64,000 nucleotides of DNA from Spirulina subsalsa PCC 9445 (GTDB taxonomy: Bacteria; Cyanobacteriota; Cyanobacteriia; Cyanobacteriales; Spirulinaceae): positions 2,001,725 to 2,065,724 of the forward strand of contig NZ_JH980292.1 in NCBI RefSeq assembly GCF_000314005.1. The letters run 5' to 3'. Shown one piece after another: positions 17,100 through 25,467 of the stretch (its first letter is position 1; every line of letters begins with the position of its first letter). A program made the translations under genes and the position numbers. The notes below the pieces were generated by a model, which saw nothing but the letters and a program-made list of their open reading frames with translations, made no database searches and was not told the DNA's origin.

Positions 17100-18866
17100 C
17101 TAGCTTTGTATCTGCCCAGAGCGAGGATTTAAACCAATCATGTCACTATTACTGTGACCGGGGGCAACCATGGGGAAACAGTCCTCCGTCCGATTGACGC
17201 GAACATCTAGGATGACTGGGCCATCATGGGCTAACATTTCGGCGATCGCACTCTTTAACGCCTCCCGTTCCGTGACGGTAATCCCCTTAATGCCCTGATA
17301 GACTTCCGCTAACTTGGCAAACTGGGGCATCCCCATTTCTAAATTGGTCGCCTCGTAGCGATCGCCATAAAACATATGTTGCCATTGCCGCACCATCCCC
17401 AGCCAGCCATTATTCAAAATGACCACCTTCACCCCGATATTGTACTGGGACAAAGTACCGACTTCCTGCATATTCATTTGAAAACTGCCATCCCCACTAA
17501 TACAGATCACAGGATCATCCGGGAATGCCATTTTTACCCCCATTGCAGCCGGGAGTCCATAGCCCATCGTCCCCAGGCCACCGCTAGACATCCAGTGACG
17601 CGGTTTCGTATTCAAAAACTGAGCCGACCACATTTGATGCTGTCCTACATCCGTCGTGTAGTAAGCATCGGGACAGAGACGGGTTAATTCTACAATCACC
17701 TCTTGAGGGGACAAAATCCCAGTAGGGTGGGGAACTTCCAAAGGATATTCTTCCTCTAATTCCGCAATGCGCCCCAGCCAAGCTTGAGTTTGAGCATCCT
17801 CTAACTGAATTTGTTGCTTTTCGACCTCATCCAACATTTGAACCAATACCTCCCGCACATCCCCCACAATCGGCACATCGGGGGTGCGGTTTTTGCCCAT
17901 TTCCGCCGGGTCAATGTCCACATGAATCACCTGGGCATCCCGGGCGAAATTTTCCTGTTGACTGGCCACCCGGTCATCAAAACGAGAACCTAGGGCGATT
18001 AATAAATCACATTCTCCCACGGCAAAATTGGCGTAGGCCGTGCCGTGCATTCCCAACATCCCCAAGGCCAGGGGGTGAGATTCATCCATAATCCCCTTGC
18101 CCATCAAGGTTGTAGTCACAGGAATATGGAAGTATTCCGCCAACTGTTTCACCTGAGCATGGGCTTCGGCGGCGATCGCACCCCCACCCACATATAATAA
18201 GGGTCGCTTACTCGCACAAATCAACTCTAACGCCCGTCGCACCTGCCGGACATTCCCCCTCACCGTGGGACGATAGCCCGTCAACTGTACCACCCCCGGA
18301 TCAATGGGCGTATAATCAAACTCCTCGGTTCCCACATCCTTGGGAAAATCAATCAACACCGGCCCCGGTCTACCACTACTCGCAATATGGAACGCCTCGG
18401 CCACAATGCGGGGAATTTCCGCCGCGTGTTGCACCATATAGGAGTGCTTCACAATGGGGATAGTAATGCCAAAAATATCAATTTCCTGAAATCCATCGGT
18501 TCCCAACAACGCACGGGGCACCTGTCCCGTCACAGCCACCATCGGCACAGAATCCATCATCGCCGTTGCTAGACCCGTGACCAAATTAGTCGCCCCAGGG
18601 CCAGAGGTAGCGAAACAAACGCCCACCTGTCCCGTAGCGCGGGCATAGCCATCCGCCGCATGAGCCGCGCCCTGTTCATGGCGGACTAAAATATGCTGTA
18701 AACCGCCCTCTGCTTCGACGCGATAGATTTCATCATAAACGGGTAGAATGGCACCCCCAGGATACCCAAAAATATGTTTTACGCCATGTCGTTTTAAGCT
18801 ATCAATGAGCGCAAAGGCTCCGGTCACTCGTTTCATGATCTTCTCCGTGGGGGGTTGCGCTAACAT
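17100..18866 (-). CDS. ilvB: Acetolactate synthase large (catalytic) subunit
   Basis: 588 residues. The ThDP-dependent fold shows the catalytic Glu in [22 protein letters not shown]/regulatory segments in the middle domain, and the ThDP/Mg motif [19 protein letters not shown] near residue 450. It condenses two pyruvates, or pyruvate and 2-oxobutyrate, in branched-chain amino acid synthesis. A good ribosome-binding site (AGGAGG) precedes the ATG at 18866. The regulatory subunit ilvN is not in the window. Confidence 0.95.
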   Translation of the reverse strand: MLAQPPTEKIMKRVTGAFALIDSLKRHGVKHIFGYPGGAILPVYDEIYRVEAEGGLQHILVRHEQGAAHAADGYARATGQVGVCFATSGPGATNLVTGLATAMMDSVPMVAVTGQVPRALLGTDGFQEIDIFGITIPIVKHSYMVQHAAEIPRIVAEAFHIASSGRPGPVLIDFPKDVGTEEFDYTPIDPGVVQLTGYRPTVRGNVRQVRRALELICASKRPLLYVGGGAIAAEAHAQVKQLAEYFHIPVTTTLMGKGIMDESHPLALGMLGMHGTAYANFAVGECDLLIALGSRFDDRVASQQENFARDAQVIHVDIDPAEMGKNRTPDVPIVGDVREVLVQMLDEVEKQQIQLEDAQTQAWLGRIAELEEEYPLEVPHPTGILSPQEVIVELTRLCPDAYYTTDVGQHQMWSAQFLNTKPRHWMSSGGLGTMGYGLPAAMGVKMAFPDDPVICISGDGSFQMNMQEVGTLSQYNIGVKVVILNNGWLGMVRQWQHMFYGDRYEATNLEMGMPQFAKLAEVYQGIKGITVTEREALKSAIAEMLAHDGPVILDVRVNRTEDCFPMVAPGHSNSDMIGLNPRSGQIQS

Positions 18867-19192
18867 TTCTACCTCCTGAAAACAGGTATCTCATCAGAAT
18901 CAGAATCAAAATCAATTTAGGGCTTGCTGAATAACTCTACTCCGGGTGAAAAACAGGGAACGGGAGGGAACAGGGGGGAATCGGAAAAAGGCAAGCCTTT
19001 TTGATAATTTATCCCTAAAACCTTGTAGTTTCTCGCTCCCAAACCGCTAAAAACCCTACTAACAGTGATTAGATGGATATTCAGCAGACCCAATTTAGAT
19101 TCTTAGAATGGGACACATTTTGTATTCTACGGACGGATTTAGAGAACCTAGGGTTCTTTAACAATCATTTCACCCCCCTAGAATCGGGAATT
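18867..19192. other. Intergenic region with dispersed repeats
   Basis: It holds one perfect copy of AGGGCTTGCTGAATAA at 18919-18934, followed by ACTCTACTCCGGGTG and a G-rich run (18948-18985) also seen near 16957. It includes the ilvB promoter region. I see no gene. Confidence 0.5.
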
Positions 19193-19374
19193 GGGGAGCA
19201 GGGGAGAGGGGGAGTTGATAATTATTAACTATTCCCGACTCCCGACTCCCTATTCCCTATTCCCTATTCCCCATTCCCTATTCCCCATTCCCTATTCCCT
19301 GTTCCCTATTCCCCATTCCCCATTCCCTATTCCCCATTCCCTATTCCCTGTTCCCCGTTCCCTGTTCCCCTGTT
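19193..19374 (-). repeat. Composite repeat element, longest heptamer array
   Basis: GGGGAGCAGGGGAGAGG leads into the AT core GTTGATAATTATTAAC and then about 20 heptamers (CCCGACT, CCCTATT, CCCCATT, CCCTGTT). The array ends exactly at the stop codon of the GDSL gene (19374). Its first 45 bases are the inverted twin of 13829-13873. On the minus strand it is a long run of GGGNNNN units. Confidence 0.8.
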
Positions 19375-20336
19375 CATTCCAACAACAGAAGATTAGCCCA
19401 GAGCAATTGAGCAATACGCTGATTCCCCAACGCCGTTAAATGGACACTATCGCGGAAATACAAACTCACTTGCTCCGGTGGCCGTTGACTCCAGTCCTCA
19501 TGGGCATCAATTAGCCCTACATCCTGACTGCCCAAAAACTCCACAAAAGGGGGTTTATAGGTCGGAGTGCTAGGTTGGGGCAGAACATCCACCCAATCAG
19601 GGGTATAAAGTACCAAAACCGGAATATTCGCTTGTTGAGCAAGATTCAGCAGGGTTTGCAAATCCTCTAGATTCTCCTCAAACTGTTGCTGGGGGGGGAG
19701 GGTAGCGGTGGGAATTTCGCTCTGGGGAGCAGACCAGCCCAAACGCAGCAAGAGATGGGGGATCAGGTAACGGGTAATCAGTTCTTGCAGGGCGAGGAGG
19801 GGGCTTTGAGTGGGGTAGTTGGGATCTGACCCAATGCGATCGCCCGTGCTAGTCGGTTGAATGAGATCATGTGTCCCAATTTGGAGAATCAACAGGTCAC
19901 TCTCCAAAAAGCCAAACCGTTGAACATAGCCTAATTGATTGCCAATCCCCCAAGACCCAGCCGAAGCATTCAACACTTCGGCCCGGATACCCGCTTGATC
20001 AAACTTGGTCTGTAACTGCCCAGAAATGGTTTCCCCTTGGTCAAGAATCGCCCCCCCATTGAGAACAGAATCCCCAATCATCAGGATGCGGAGAGTATCG
20101 GGCGGCTTTTGGGGGGTGATAGGATTAGACCGTTGGGAATATTGGTTATAGATGATTTGGTTGCCAAAGCGTTGTAGGTTTTGGTTCGGTTGGAAGCGAT
20201 ACCCCATCAAGGGATCCGCTTGACTCAGGGGGGGATTCCCTAAACCTACCGTCACCCGTAAAGCCACTTCAGCAGCGATCAAAGCCCCTAGGGGAAGACC
20301 GACTAGCCAATAGTATTTTTTCTTCTGACTCGTCAT
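19374..20336 (-). CDS. SGNH/GDSL-type hydrolase, membrane-anchored
   Basis: 320 residues from the ATG at 20336. An N-terminal hydrophobic helix (about 8-28) suggests export or anchoring. The catalytic Ser lies in LRILMIGDSVLNGG, oxyanion-hole residues in the middle blocks, and Asp/His in DSVHLTALGNQRIA near the end. Substrates of such cyanobacterial GDSL proteins are unknown; cell-wall or polysaccharide deacylation is a common guess. Its start is only 12 bases from the start of the divergent copper ATPase gene, so the two promoters must overlap the opposing coding regions. Confidence 0.72.
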   Translation of the reverse strand: MTSQKKKYYWLVGLPLGALIAAEVALRVTVGLGNPPLSQADPLMGYRFQPNQNLQRFGNQIIYNQYSQRSNPITPQKPPDTLRILMIGDSVLNGGAILDQGETISGQLQTKFDQAGIRAEVLNASAGSWGIGNQLGYVQRFGFLESDLLILQIGTHDLIQPTSTGDRIGSDPNYPTQSPLLALQELITRYLIPHLLLRLGWSAPQSEIPTATLPPQQQFEENLEDLQTLLNLAQQANIPVLVLYTPDWVDVLPQPSTPTYKPPFVEFLGSQDVGLIDAHEDWSQRPPEQVSLYFRDSVHLTALGNQRIAQLLWANLLLLE

Positions 20337-20348
20337 CAAATTACTCTT

Positions 20349-22742
20349 ATGCAACTTGTCTCCAAACCGTTCCTCGGTCAGACTACACCAACAGAAACCC
20401 CACCCCTAACCACAGCTACCCTCGATGTTGCTGGGATGAAATGTGCAGGCTGTGTGAAAGCCGTTGAGCGACAATTAACCCAACAGGGGGGGGTGGTTTC
20501 CGCCCAAGTCAATTTAATCACCCAAGTGGCTGTTATCCAGTATGACCCCCAAACTGTCCAACCGGAGAGCCTCGCCCAAACCCTCACCGCCCGAGGCTTC
20601 CCTAGTCAACTTCGGGCGGGGGAAACCCAGACTCTGCCTAACTGGTCAGAACGTCGGCAGGATGAACAACGGCAACAAGTTCAACGACTGCTCACGGCCG
20701 CCCTGTTATTATGTTTTTCCGCTTTGGGTCATTTAGACCACTGGGGCGGGCCTCGTCTCCCAGTGATGAGCGACATTGGCTTTCATTGGGCGTTGGCGAC
20801 GTTGGCGTTGTTCATTCCGGGGCGAGAGATTATTCTCGATGGTGCAAGGGGTTTGTGGTACCGAATGCCCAATATGAACACCCTAGTGGGTTTGGGGACC
20901 TTAAGCGCCTATACGGCCAGTTGTGTGGCCTTGGCTTTCCCCCAACTTCACTGGGAATGCTTTTTTGATGAACCTGTGATGCTGTTGGGCTTTATTTTTC
21001 TGGGGCGTACCTTGGAAGGGAATGCCCGCGGCCGGGCGGCGGCGGCGTTGGAACAGTTGATGGCGCTTCAGCCTCGGGTGGCGCGTTTGGTGGCCGATGG
21101 CCAGAGTCCCGAGGAGGGAGGAATTGAAATTCCGGTGGAGTTGGTGCGCGTGGGGGAATGGGTGCAGGTCTTGCCGGGGGAGAAAATCCCTGTAGATGGG
21201 GAAATTGTGCTGGGACAAACGACGCTGGATGAGTCAATGTTAACGGGGGAAGCTACTCCGGTATTTAAGGAGGTGGGGGCGACGGTGGCGGCCGGGACGT
21301 TAAATTTATCCGGGGCGATCGCCCTCCGGGTGACTCAAATCGGCTCAGATACTGCCCTAGCCAAGATTATCGCCTCGGTGGAAGCCGCCCAAATTCGTAA
21401 GGCCCCGGTGCAGAAGTTGGTGGACACGGTGGCGGGCTATTTCGCCTATGGGGTGATGACCCTGGCCGCCCTCACGTTCCTGTTTTGGAGCCAGTGGGGA
21501 ACCCAACTCTGGCCCCAAGTCTTAACCCCGGTGACCCACAGTATGGCGGGCATGGAAGGGATGGTCACGACCTCCCCGGTCTTGTTGAGTTTGAAGTTAG
21601 CGATCGCCGTTTTAGTCGTCGCCTGTCCCTGTGCCTTGGGATTAGCCACCCCCACGGCCATCCTCGTGGGGACCAGTTTGGGCGCGGAACGGGGCATTTT
21701 AATCAAGGGCGGTGATGTATTAGAACAGATGCACCGCATTAAAACCATCGTTTTTGATAAAACCGGCACCCTCACCGTTGGTCAGCCCAAGGTAACAGAT
21801 TGTTGTCCCTGGGGGGCTTATCAGCCCTCAGAACTGCTGCAACTGGCCGCGAGTGTGGAAAAGGGCAGTAACCACCCCCTCGCCAGTGCCTTGGTCGCAG
21901 AAGCCCAAAAGCAGGAACTCCCCTTATTAGCGGGGGAAAATTTCCACACCGAAGCCGGATTGGGGGTAGTGGCACAAGTGACCGGGCAAGGTCGCCCCCA
22001 GAGAGTGTTATTGGGCAATCAGGCCTGGTTGGAACAGCATCAGATTAAGATTCCCGAGGAGGTGGAAGCCCAAGGGGAACGCCTCGCCCAAGCTGGAAAA
22101 ACCGTGATTTATGTAGCCGTGGGTGTCGAGTATGGGGGGTTAATCGCCGTTGCGGATCAACTGCGCCAGGATGCCGCCCAGACGGTGCAAGGGTTACAGG
22201 AAATGGGGTTAGAGGTGGTGTTATTAACCGGAGATCGTCCCACGGCCGCCCGTGCGATCGCCCAAAAACTCGGCATTGAGCAAATCTACGCCCAAGTCTC
22301 CCCCTCGGCCAAAGCCGCCCTTTTGCAAACCCTGCAAAATTCCCCCACCACTGCCCCCGTTGCCATGGTGGGAGACGGGATTAATGATGCCCCCGCCCTC
22401 GCCCAGGCCGATGTGAGTATTGCCCTCCAAAGCGGTACAGAAATCGCCATGGAAACGGCCAGCATTATCCTGATGGCCTCCCAAGGGTCAACGATTCCCC
22501 TCCACCCAGTCTTAGAAGCCATTCAACTGAGTCAAGCCACCTTTAAGAAAATTCGCCAAAATCTATTTTGGGCTTTAAGCTACAATAGTTTGGCAATACC
22601 CATCGCCGCAGGAGTCCTGCTGCCCAGTCAGGGAATTGCCCTCAGTCCTCCCCTCGCCGGAGGATTTATGGCCTTGAGTTCTGTGTTAGTTGTCACCAAC
22701 TCCTTGCTATTGCGCCGACATCGTTGGACGGGATCCCGTTAA
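20349..22742 (+). CDS. Copper-type P1B ATPase (CtaA/PacS/CopA family)
   Basis: 797 residues. An N-terminal heavy-metal domain with GMKCAGC (about 27-33) precedes eight predicted membrane helices. The ion-binding motif CPCALGLATPTAI, the phosphorylation site DKTGTLT, TGEATP in the actuator and GDGINDAPALAQADVSIAL in the ATP domain are all intact. CPC indicates monovalent copper (or silver). Cyanobacteria use CtaA at the plasma membrane and PacS at the thylakoid to deliver copper to plastocyanin and cytochrome oxidase; which of the two this is cannot be decided here. No copper chaperone gene is adjacent. Confidence 0.92.
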   Translation: MQLVSKPFLGQTTPTETPPLTTATLDVAGMKCAGCVKAVERQLTQQGGVVSAQVNLITQVAVIQYDPQTVQPESLAQTLTARGFPSQLRAGETQTLPNWSERRQDEQRQQVQRLLTAALLLCFSALGHLDHWGGPRLPVMSDIGFHWALATLALFIPGREIILDGARGLWYRMPNMNTLVGLGTLSAYTASCVALAFPQLHWECFFDEPVMLLGFIFLGRTLEGNARGRAAAALEQLMALQPRVARLVADGQSPEEGGIEIPVELVRVGEWVQVLPGEKIPVDGEIVLGQTTLDESMLTGEATPVFKEVGATVAAGTLNLSGAIALRVTQIGSDTALAKIIASVEAAQIRKAPVQKLVDTVAGYFAYGVMTLAALTFLFWSQWGTQLWPQVLTPVTHSMAGMEGMVTTSPVLLSLKLAIAVLVVACPCALGLATPTAILVGTSLGAERGILIKGGDVLEQMHRIKTIVFDKTGTLTVGQPKVTDCCPWGAYQPSELLQLAASVEKGSNHPLASALVAEAQKQELPLLAGENFHTEAGLGVVAQVTGQGRPQRVLLGNQAWLEQHQIKIPEEVEAQGERLAQAGKTVIYVAVGVEYGGLIAVADQLRQDAAQTVQGLQEMGLEVVLLTGDRPTAARAIAQKLGIEQIYAQVSPSAKAALLQTLQNSPTTAPVAMVGDGINDAPALAQADVSIALQSGTEIAMETASIILMASQGSTIPLHPVLEAIQLSQATFKKIRQNLFWALSYNSLAIPIAAGVLLPSQGIALSPPLAGGFMALSSVLVVTNSLLLRRHRWTGSR

Positions 22743-23023
22743 TACCCAATCCCTGAAGACACTACTCTTAAAGACCTAGCCTCCCTGTCTCTGTTCCCCA
22801 GAACATGGGCTGTTTTCCCGAGTGGTCTGTCTCAAGTCAACTCAACGAGACTGAAGCCAAGGAATATCCCTCTTCTGTCAGATCCGGTTCAAACCCTGAT
22901 TCTCTCGTTGGCTGTAATGGCGAAGATTCGTTAAAATCTTCCAGAGTGAAAGAAGAGGAATATGACGAGAATAACAGGGGATGCCCCCAAGCCCTCGTCT
23001 TTCAAGCGAGGGTTAGGGTGACT

Positions 23024-23052
23024 CGCTGGTTTTAACCAGCGTTTATTCTTTA
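23024..23052 (+). terminator. Perfect 8-bp palindrome with T-rich tail
   Basis: CGCTGGTT, two T residues and AACCAGCG, followed by TTTATTCTTT. It may end a transcript from the region downstream of the copper ATPase gene. Confidence 0.5.
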
Positions 23053-23194
23053 TGGTATACTGTGAAGACAAAAAACAATCCCGTGATTGTCGCATTGTAA
23101 AAAGGATTAAGTATGGTGGGGCGCACCAAATCTCAAGCTTCAGGAGATTTGCCCTCTAGTTTAGTTGGACAAATCCTGCTAAATTATGGCGAGT

Positions 23195-23238
23195 CTATGA
23201 ATGAAGAATCTCCGTCTCTTTAGAGGGGGGAGCGTCAA
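23195..23238 (+). mobile_element. IS200/IS605-like right-end hairpin without tnpB
   Basis: GAATCTCCGTCTCTTTAGAG followed by GGGGGGAGCGTCAA has the layout GAATCnCCG - stem - GGGGAGnGTCAA of cyanobacterial IS200/IS605 ends, here on the plus strand. No transposase gene remains upstream. Confidence 0.5.
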
Positions 23239-23368
23239 AAAATAGAAGAACAAGTAACCACTTAACACAAACAAAATATCCATTTGTTTCTGGGCATTCT
23301 TGGTGAAAAAGTCGCTTGGCTTTGTCCAAGTATTGATGCCAACACCCTAACCGCAAGAGCATTCACTG

Positions 23369-23830
23369 ATGGCTGCAAAAACGGCAAAACTGCATCAAGA
23401 GCATTTATTGATCATCGAAGATGACAAGGGGAGGCGATCAGTCCCTCTGATTGAGGCCTCATACTCCATTGGTCGTGATCAGAGCTGTGATATTCGTCTG
23501 TCTTCACAGTTTGTCTCCCGTCGTCATGCAATCCTGAATCGACGATTGCAGGCGGACGGCACGTCCTTCTATGAGATCGTCGATGGAGACGAAAACGGCA
23601 AACGGAGTGTTAATGGTCTGTTGATTAACGGTGTGAAACTGCAAGATCAATCAAGTCACTCTTTACAACATGGGGACGAGGTGGTATTTGGTCCTCAAGT
23701 TTTCGCCATCTATCAAGTTCGAGAACGAGGGGTCATGCCTAGTGCCTCCAATGATGATCCCTTTGATATCACGCTAATTGATCCAGCCATGATGATGGGT
23801 GATTTTGATGAGTCTAGTCCAGATGAGTAG
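23369..23830 (+). CDS. FHA-domain protein
   Basis: 153 residues, essentially one forkhead-associated domain (about 28-115). The conserved phosphothreonine-binding positions are visible as SIGRDQSCDIRL, SRRHA and SVNGLLINGVKL. The acidic C-terminal tail (about 125-153) is probably disordered. FHA domains bind phosphothreonine peptides, so the protein probably works with a Ser/Thr kinase encoded elsewhere. It is convergent with the next gene. Confidence 0.88.
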   Translation: MAAKTAKLHQEHLLIIEDDKGRRSVPLIEASYSIGRDQSCDIRLSSQFVSRRHAILNRRLQADGTSFYEIVDGDENGKRSVNGLLINGVKLQDQSSHSLQHGDEVVFGPQVFAIYQVRERGVMPSASNDDPFDITLIDPAMMMGDFDESSPDE

Positions 23831-23927
23831 ACGATTCATCAAATCTCTTGGATCTGATTATGGGGTGGGGTTATCTTGAGGCTGAAGCACTCCAAGCTAG
23901 CCCGGCTTTTGTTCCTAGCAGAAACGT

Positions 23928-24000
23928 CCCCCACCCCAATGAGTGGGGGTATTTAATGGCGCGACCCCCTCCCTCTGAGGGAGAGATTAATGGGGGTCGC
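23928..24000. terminator. Bidirectional terminator: two hairpins between convergent genes
   Basis: Hairpin one pairs CCCCCAC (23928-23934) with GTGGGGG (23943-23949). Hairpin two pairs GCGACCCCC (23961-23969) with GGGGGTCGC (23992-24000) and encloses CTCCCTCTGAGGGAG. It separates the FHA gene and the small minus-strand gene. Confidence 0.7.
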
Positions 24001-24002
24001 GA

Positions 24003-24362
24003 CTAGACTTGACGAGTGGGATCAGGTGTTTTACGGAGTTTTCCTTGAGTTTGAGACTCGATGGCCTCTTTGACTTGATCAAACATTTCTCGACAATGAT
24101 TTTGTGCTTGAAGAGGCAACTCTTCATTTTTGATCACAAAATTCATATTGACCCCCTGATTAGTCGCACGACTGCGATCAATCAGTGCTTCAACTGTTAC
24201 CAACTTAGAGAAGGAAACGCGCCCCGGGATTTCTCGTCCCATCATGTAATCCCCAGTATCATAGATGATCTCAAAATTACATGAGCGCAGGACTTCGCCG
24301 AGCATCGGAACGAGATGATCGAGGGGGCCGGGCATATTGAATGAACAACTATAGCGAGCCAT
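24003..24362 (-). CDS. Conserved cyanobacterial protein of unknown function
   Basis: 119 residues with no signal peptide or membrane helix. The sequence MARYSCSFNMPGPLDHL and a later GDYMMGREIPG look like a small, well-conserved soluble protein; I recall similar proteins in cyanobacteria but no function. Length and composition are ordinary. It is monocistronic, with its stop at the shared terminator. Confidence 0.6.
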   Translation of the reverse strand: MARYSCSFNMPGPLDHLVPMLGEVLRSCNFEIIYDTGDYMMGREIPGRVSFSKLVTVEALIDRSRATNQGVNMNFVIKNEELPLQAQNHCREMFDQVKEAIESQTQGKLRKTPDPTRQV

Positions 24363-24662
24363 ATCAAATATTCTCTTCTTTGACCCTAGACATCACATCG
24401 TTTAAACTCTTCCATCATATCGAACGAACCAGAAAGGTCACGAGGAAGGAAGGAATTTTTTCTCAGAAGATGGGATGTCCTTTACCTATTTGACCCCTTA
24501 TTTCAGGGGAAATTTTGACCTGTCCGGATAAAAAAGGACAGGGATAAAATCTCCCTCAACCCTTACTAGATAGCTCTTTAAGCATTGTAGTCACCCGCCT
24601 TAATCTTTAAACAAATTGCTATCTGAGGGCGGGGGGAAATTTTAACGTCGTTTACCCCAAAG

Positions 24663-25322
24663 ATGATGATGAACAGAACACAACAGGACAGAATAGCCAA
24701 GACCGGACATTTTATTGTGTTTGAGGGGGGGGAAGGTGCTGGGAAAACCACTCAAATTGAGCGATCGCGTCTGTGGTTACAAGAACAGTTAAGTCCAGAG
24801 ATCCCAATTATCGTCACCCGAGAACCCGGAGGCAGTCCTTTAGGCCAAGCCTTACGGCATATTCTACTAGAGGGGGAATCGATACCGGATCTAACAGAAT
24901 TACTGCTTTACGCCGCCGATCGCGCCCACCATGTGGCGGAAGTTTTACAACCGGCTTTAGCACAGGGAGCAATTATTTTATGCGATCGCTTTACCGACTC
25001 CACTATAGCCTATCAGGGCTATGGACGAGGTTTAGACCTCACCTTAATTGAACAACTGAACCGCATCGCCAGCCAAGGTCTACAAAGTTCTCTGACCCTT
25101 TGGCTAGATGTTGAAGTAGAACGGGGGTTAGCCAGAACTCACCAACGGGGAAAACGCGATCGCCTCGATCAAGCCGATCTCGCCTTTCACCAACGAGTTC
25201 AACAGGGGTTTAGAACCCTAGCCGCCCAATTTCCTCAGAGAATCGTTCCTATTGATGCTAACGGGTCAGAGGAACAAGTTGCCACAAAAATTCAGCAAAT
25301 CTTAACAAACTGCTTTAGCTAG
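24663..25322 (+). CDS. tmk: Thymidylate kinase
   Basis: 219 residues. The P-loop FEGGEGAGKTTQIERS, the DRX-type motif in CDRFTDSTIAYQGYGRG, the REPGGSPLG loop and the lid GKRDRLDQADLAFHQRV identify dTMP kinase, which makes dTDP for DNA synthesis. Three successive ATG codons open the frame, so the exact start is open by one or two residues. The stop codon overlaps the dispersed motif AGGGTTGGCTGAATAA at 25321. Confidence 0.94.
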   Translation: MMMNRTQQDRIAKTGHFIVFEGGEGAGKTTQIERSRLWLQEQLSPEIPIIVTREPGGSPLGQALRHILLEGESIPDLTELLLYAADRAHHVAEVLQPALAQGAIILCDRFTDSTIAYQGYGRGLDLTLIEQLNRIASQGLQSSLTLWLDVEVERGLARTHQRGKRDRLDQADLAFHQRVQQGFRTLAAQFPQRIVPIDANGSEEQVATKIQQILTNCFS

Positions 25323-25467
25323 GGTTGGCTGAATAACTCTGCTCGTGGGGCTAGGGAACAGGGAACGGGGAACAGGGGGGTCGGGAATCGGGAATCGGGA
25401 GTCGGGAGTTGATTAGTATTCCCCATTACCTATTACCTATTAACTCCCCCAATCTTGACAAGTTAAG
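25321..25467 (+). repeat. Dispersed motif plus composite heptamer element
   Basis: AGGGTTGGCTGAATAA (25321-25336) is followed by G-rich 8-mers, four GGGARTC heptamers, the core GTTGATTAGTATTCCCC, the unit ATTACCT in tandem, and finally CCCCCAATCTTGACAAGTTAAG (25446-25467), which reappears at 44856-44877. The end overlaps the last codons of the DndD-like gene. Confidence 0.65.

Larger units (their letters stand above)
22743..23368. other. Intergenic region rich in hairpins
   Basis: It contains CCCTCG/CGAGGG (22992-23012), a perfect palindrome CGCTGGTT-TT-AACCAGCG (23024-23041) followed by a T-rich run, and an IS200/IS605-like end at 23195-23238. A 36-codon frame starting at 23113 (MVGRTKSQASGDLPSSL) and a 76-codon frame at 22805 have no recognisable relatives. 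I read the stretch as debris of a mobile element. Confidence 0.45.

Noticed and set aside
19193-19374. Possible CRISPR array in the regular repeats
   Set aside because: The unit is 7 bp without spacers; repeats are contiguous. There are no cas genes.
22805-23035. 76-codon frame after the copper ATPase gene
   Set aside because: Composition is atypical, there is no ribosome-binding site, and it covers hairpins and mobile-element debris.
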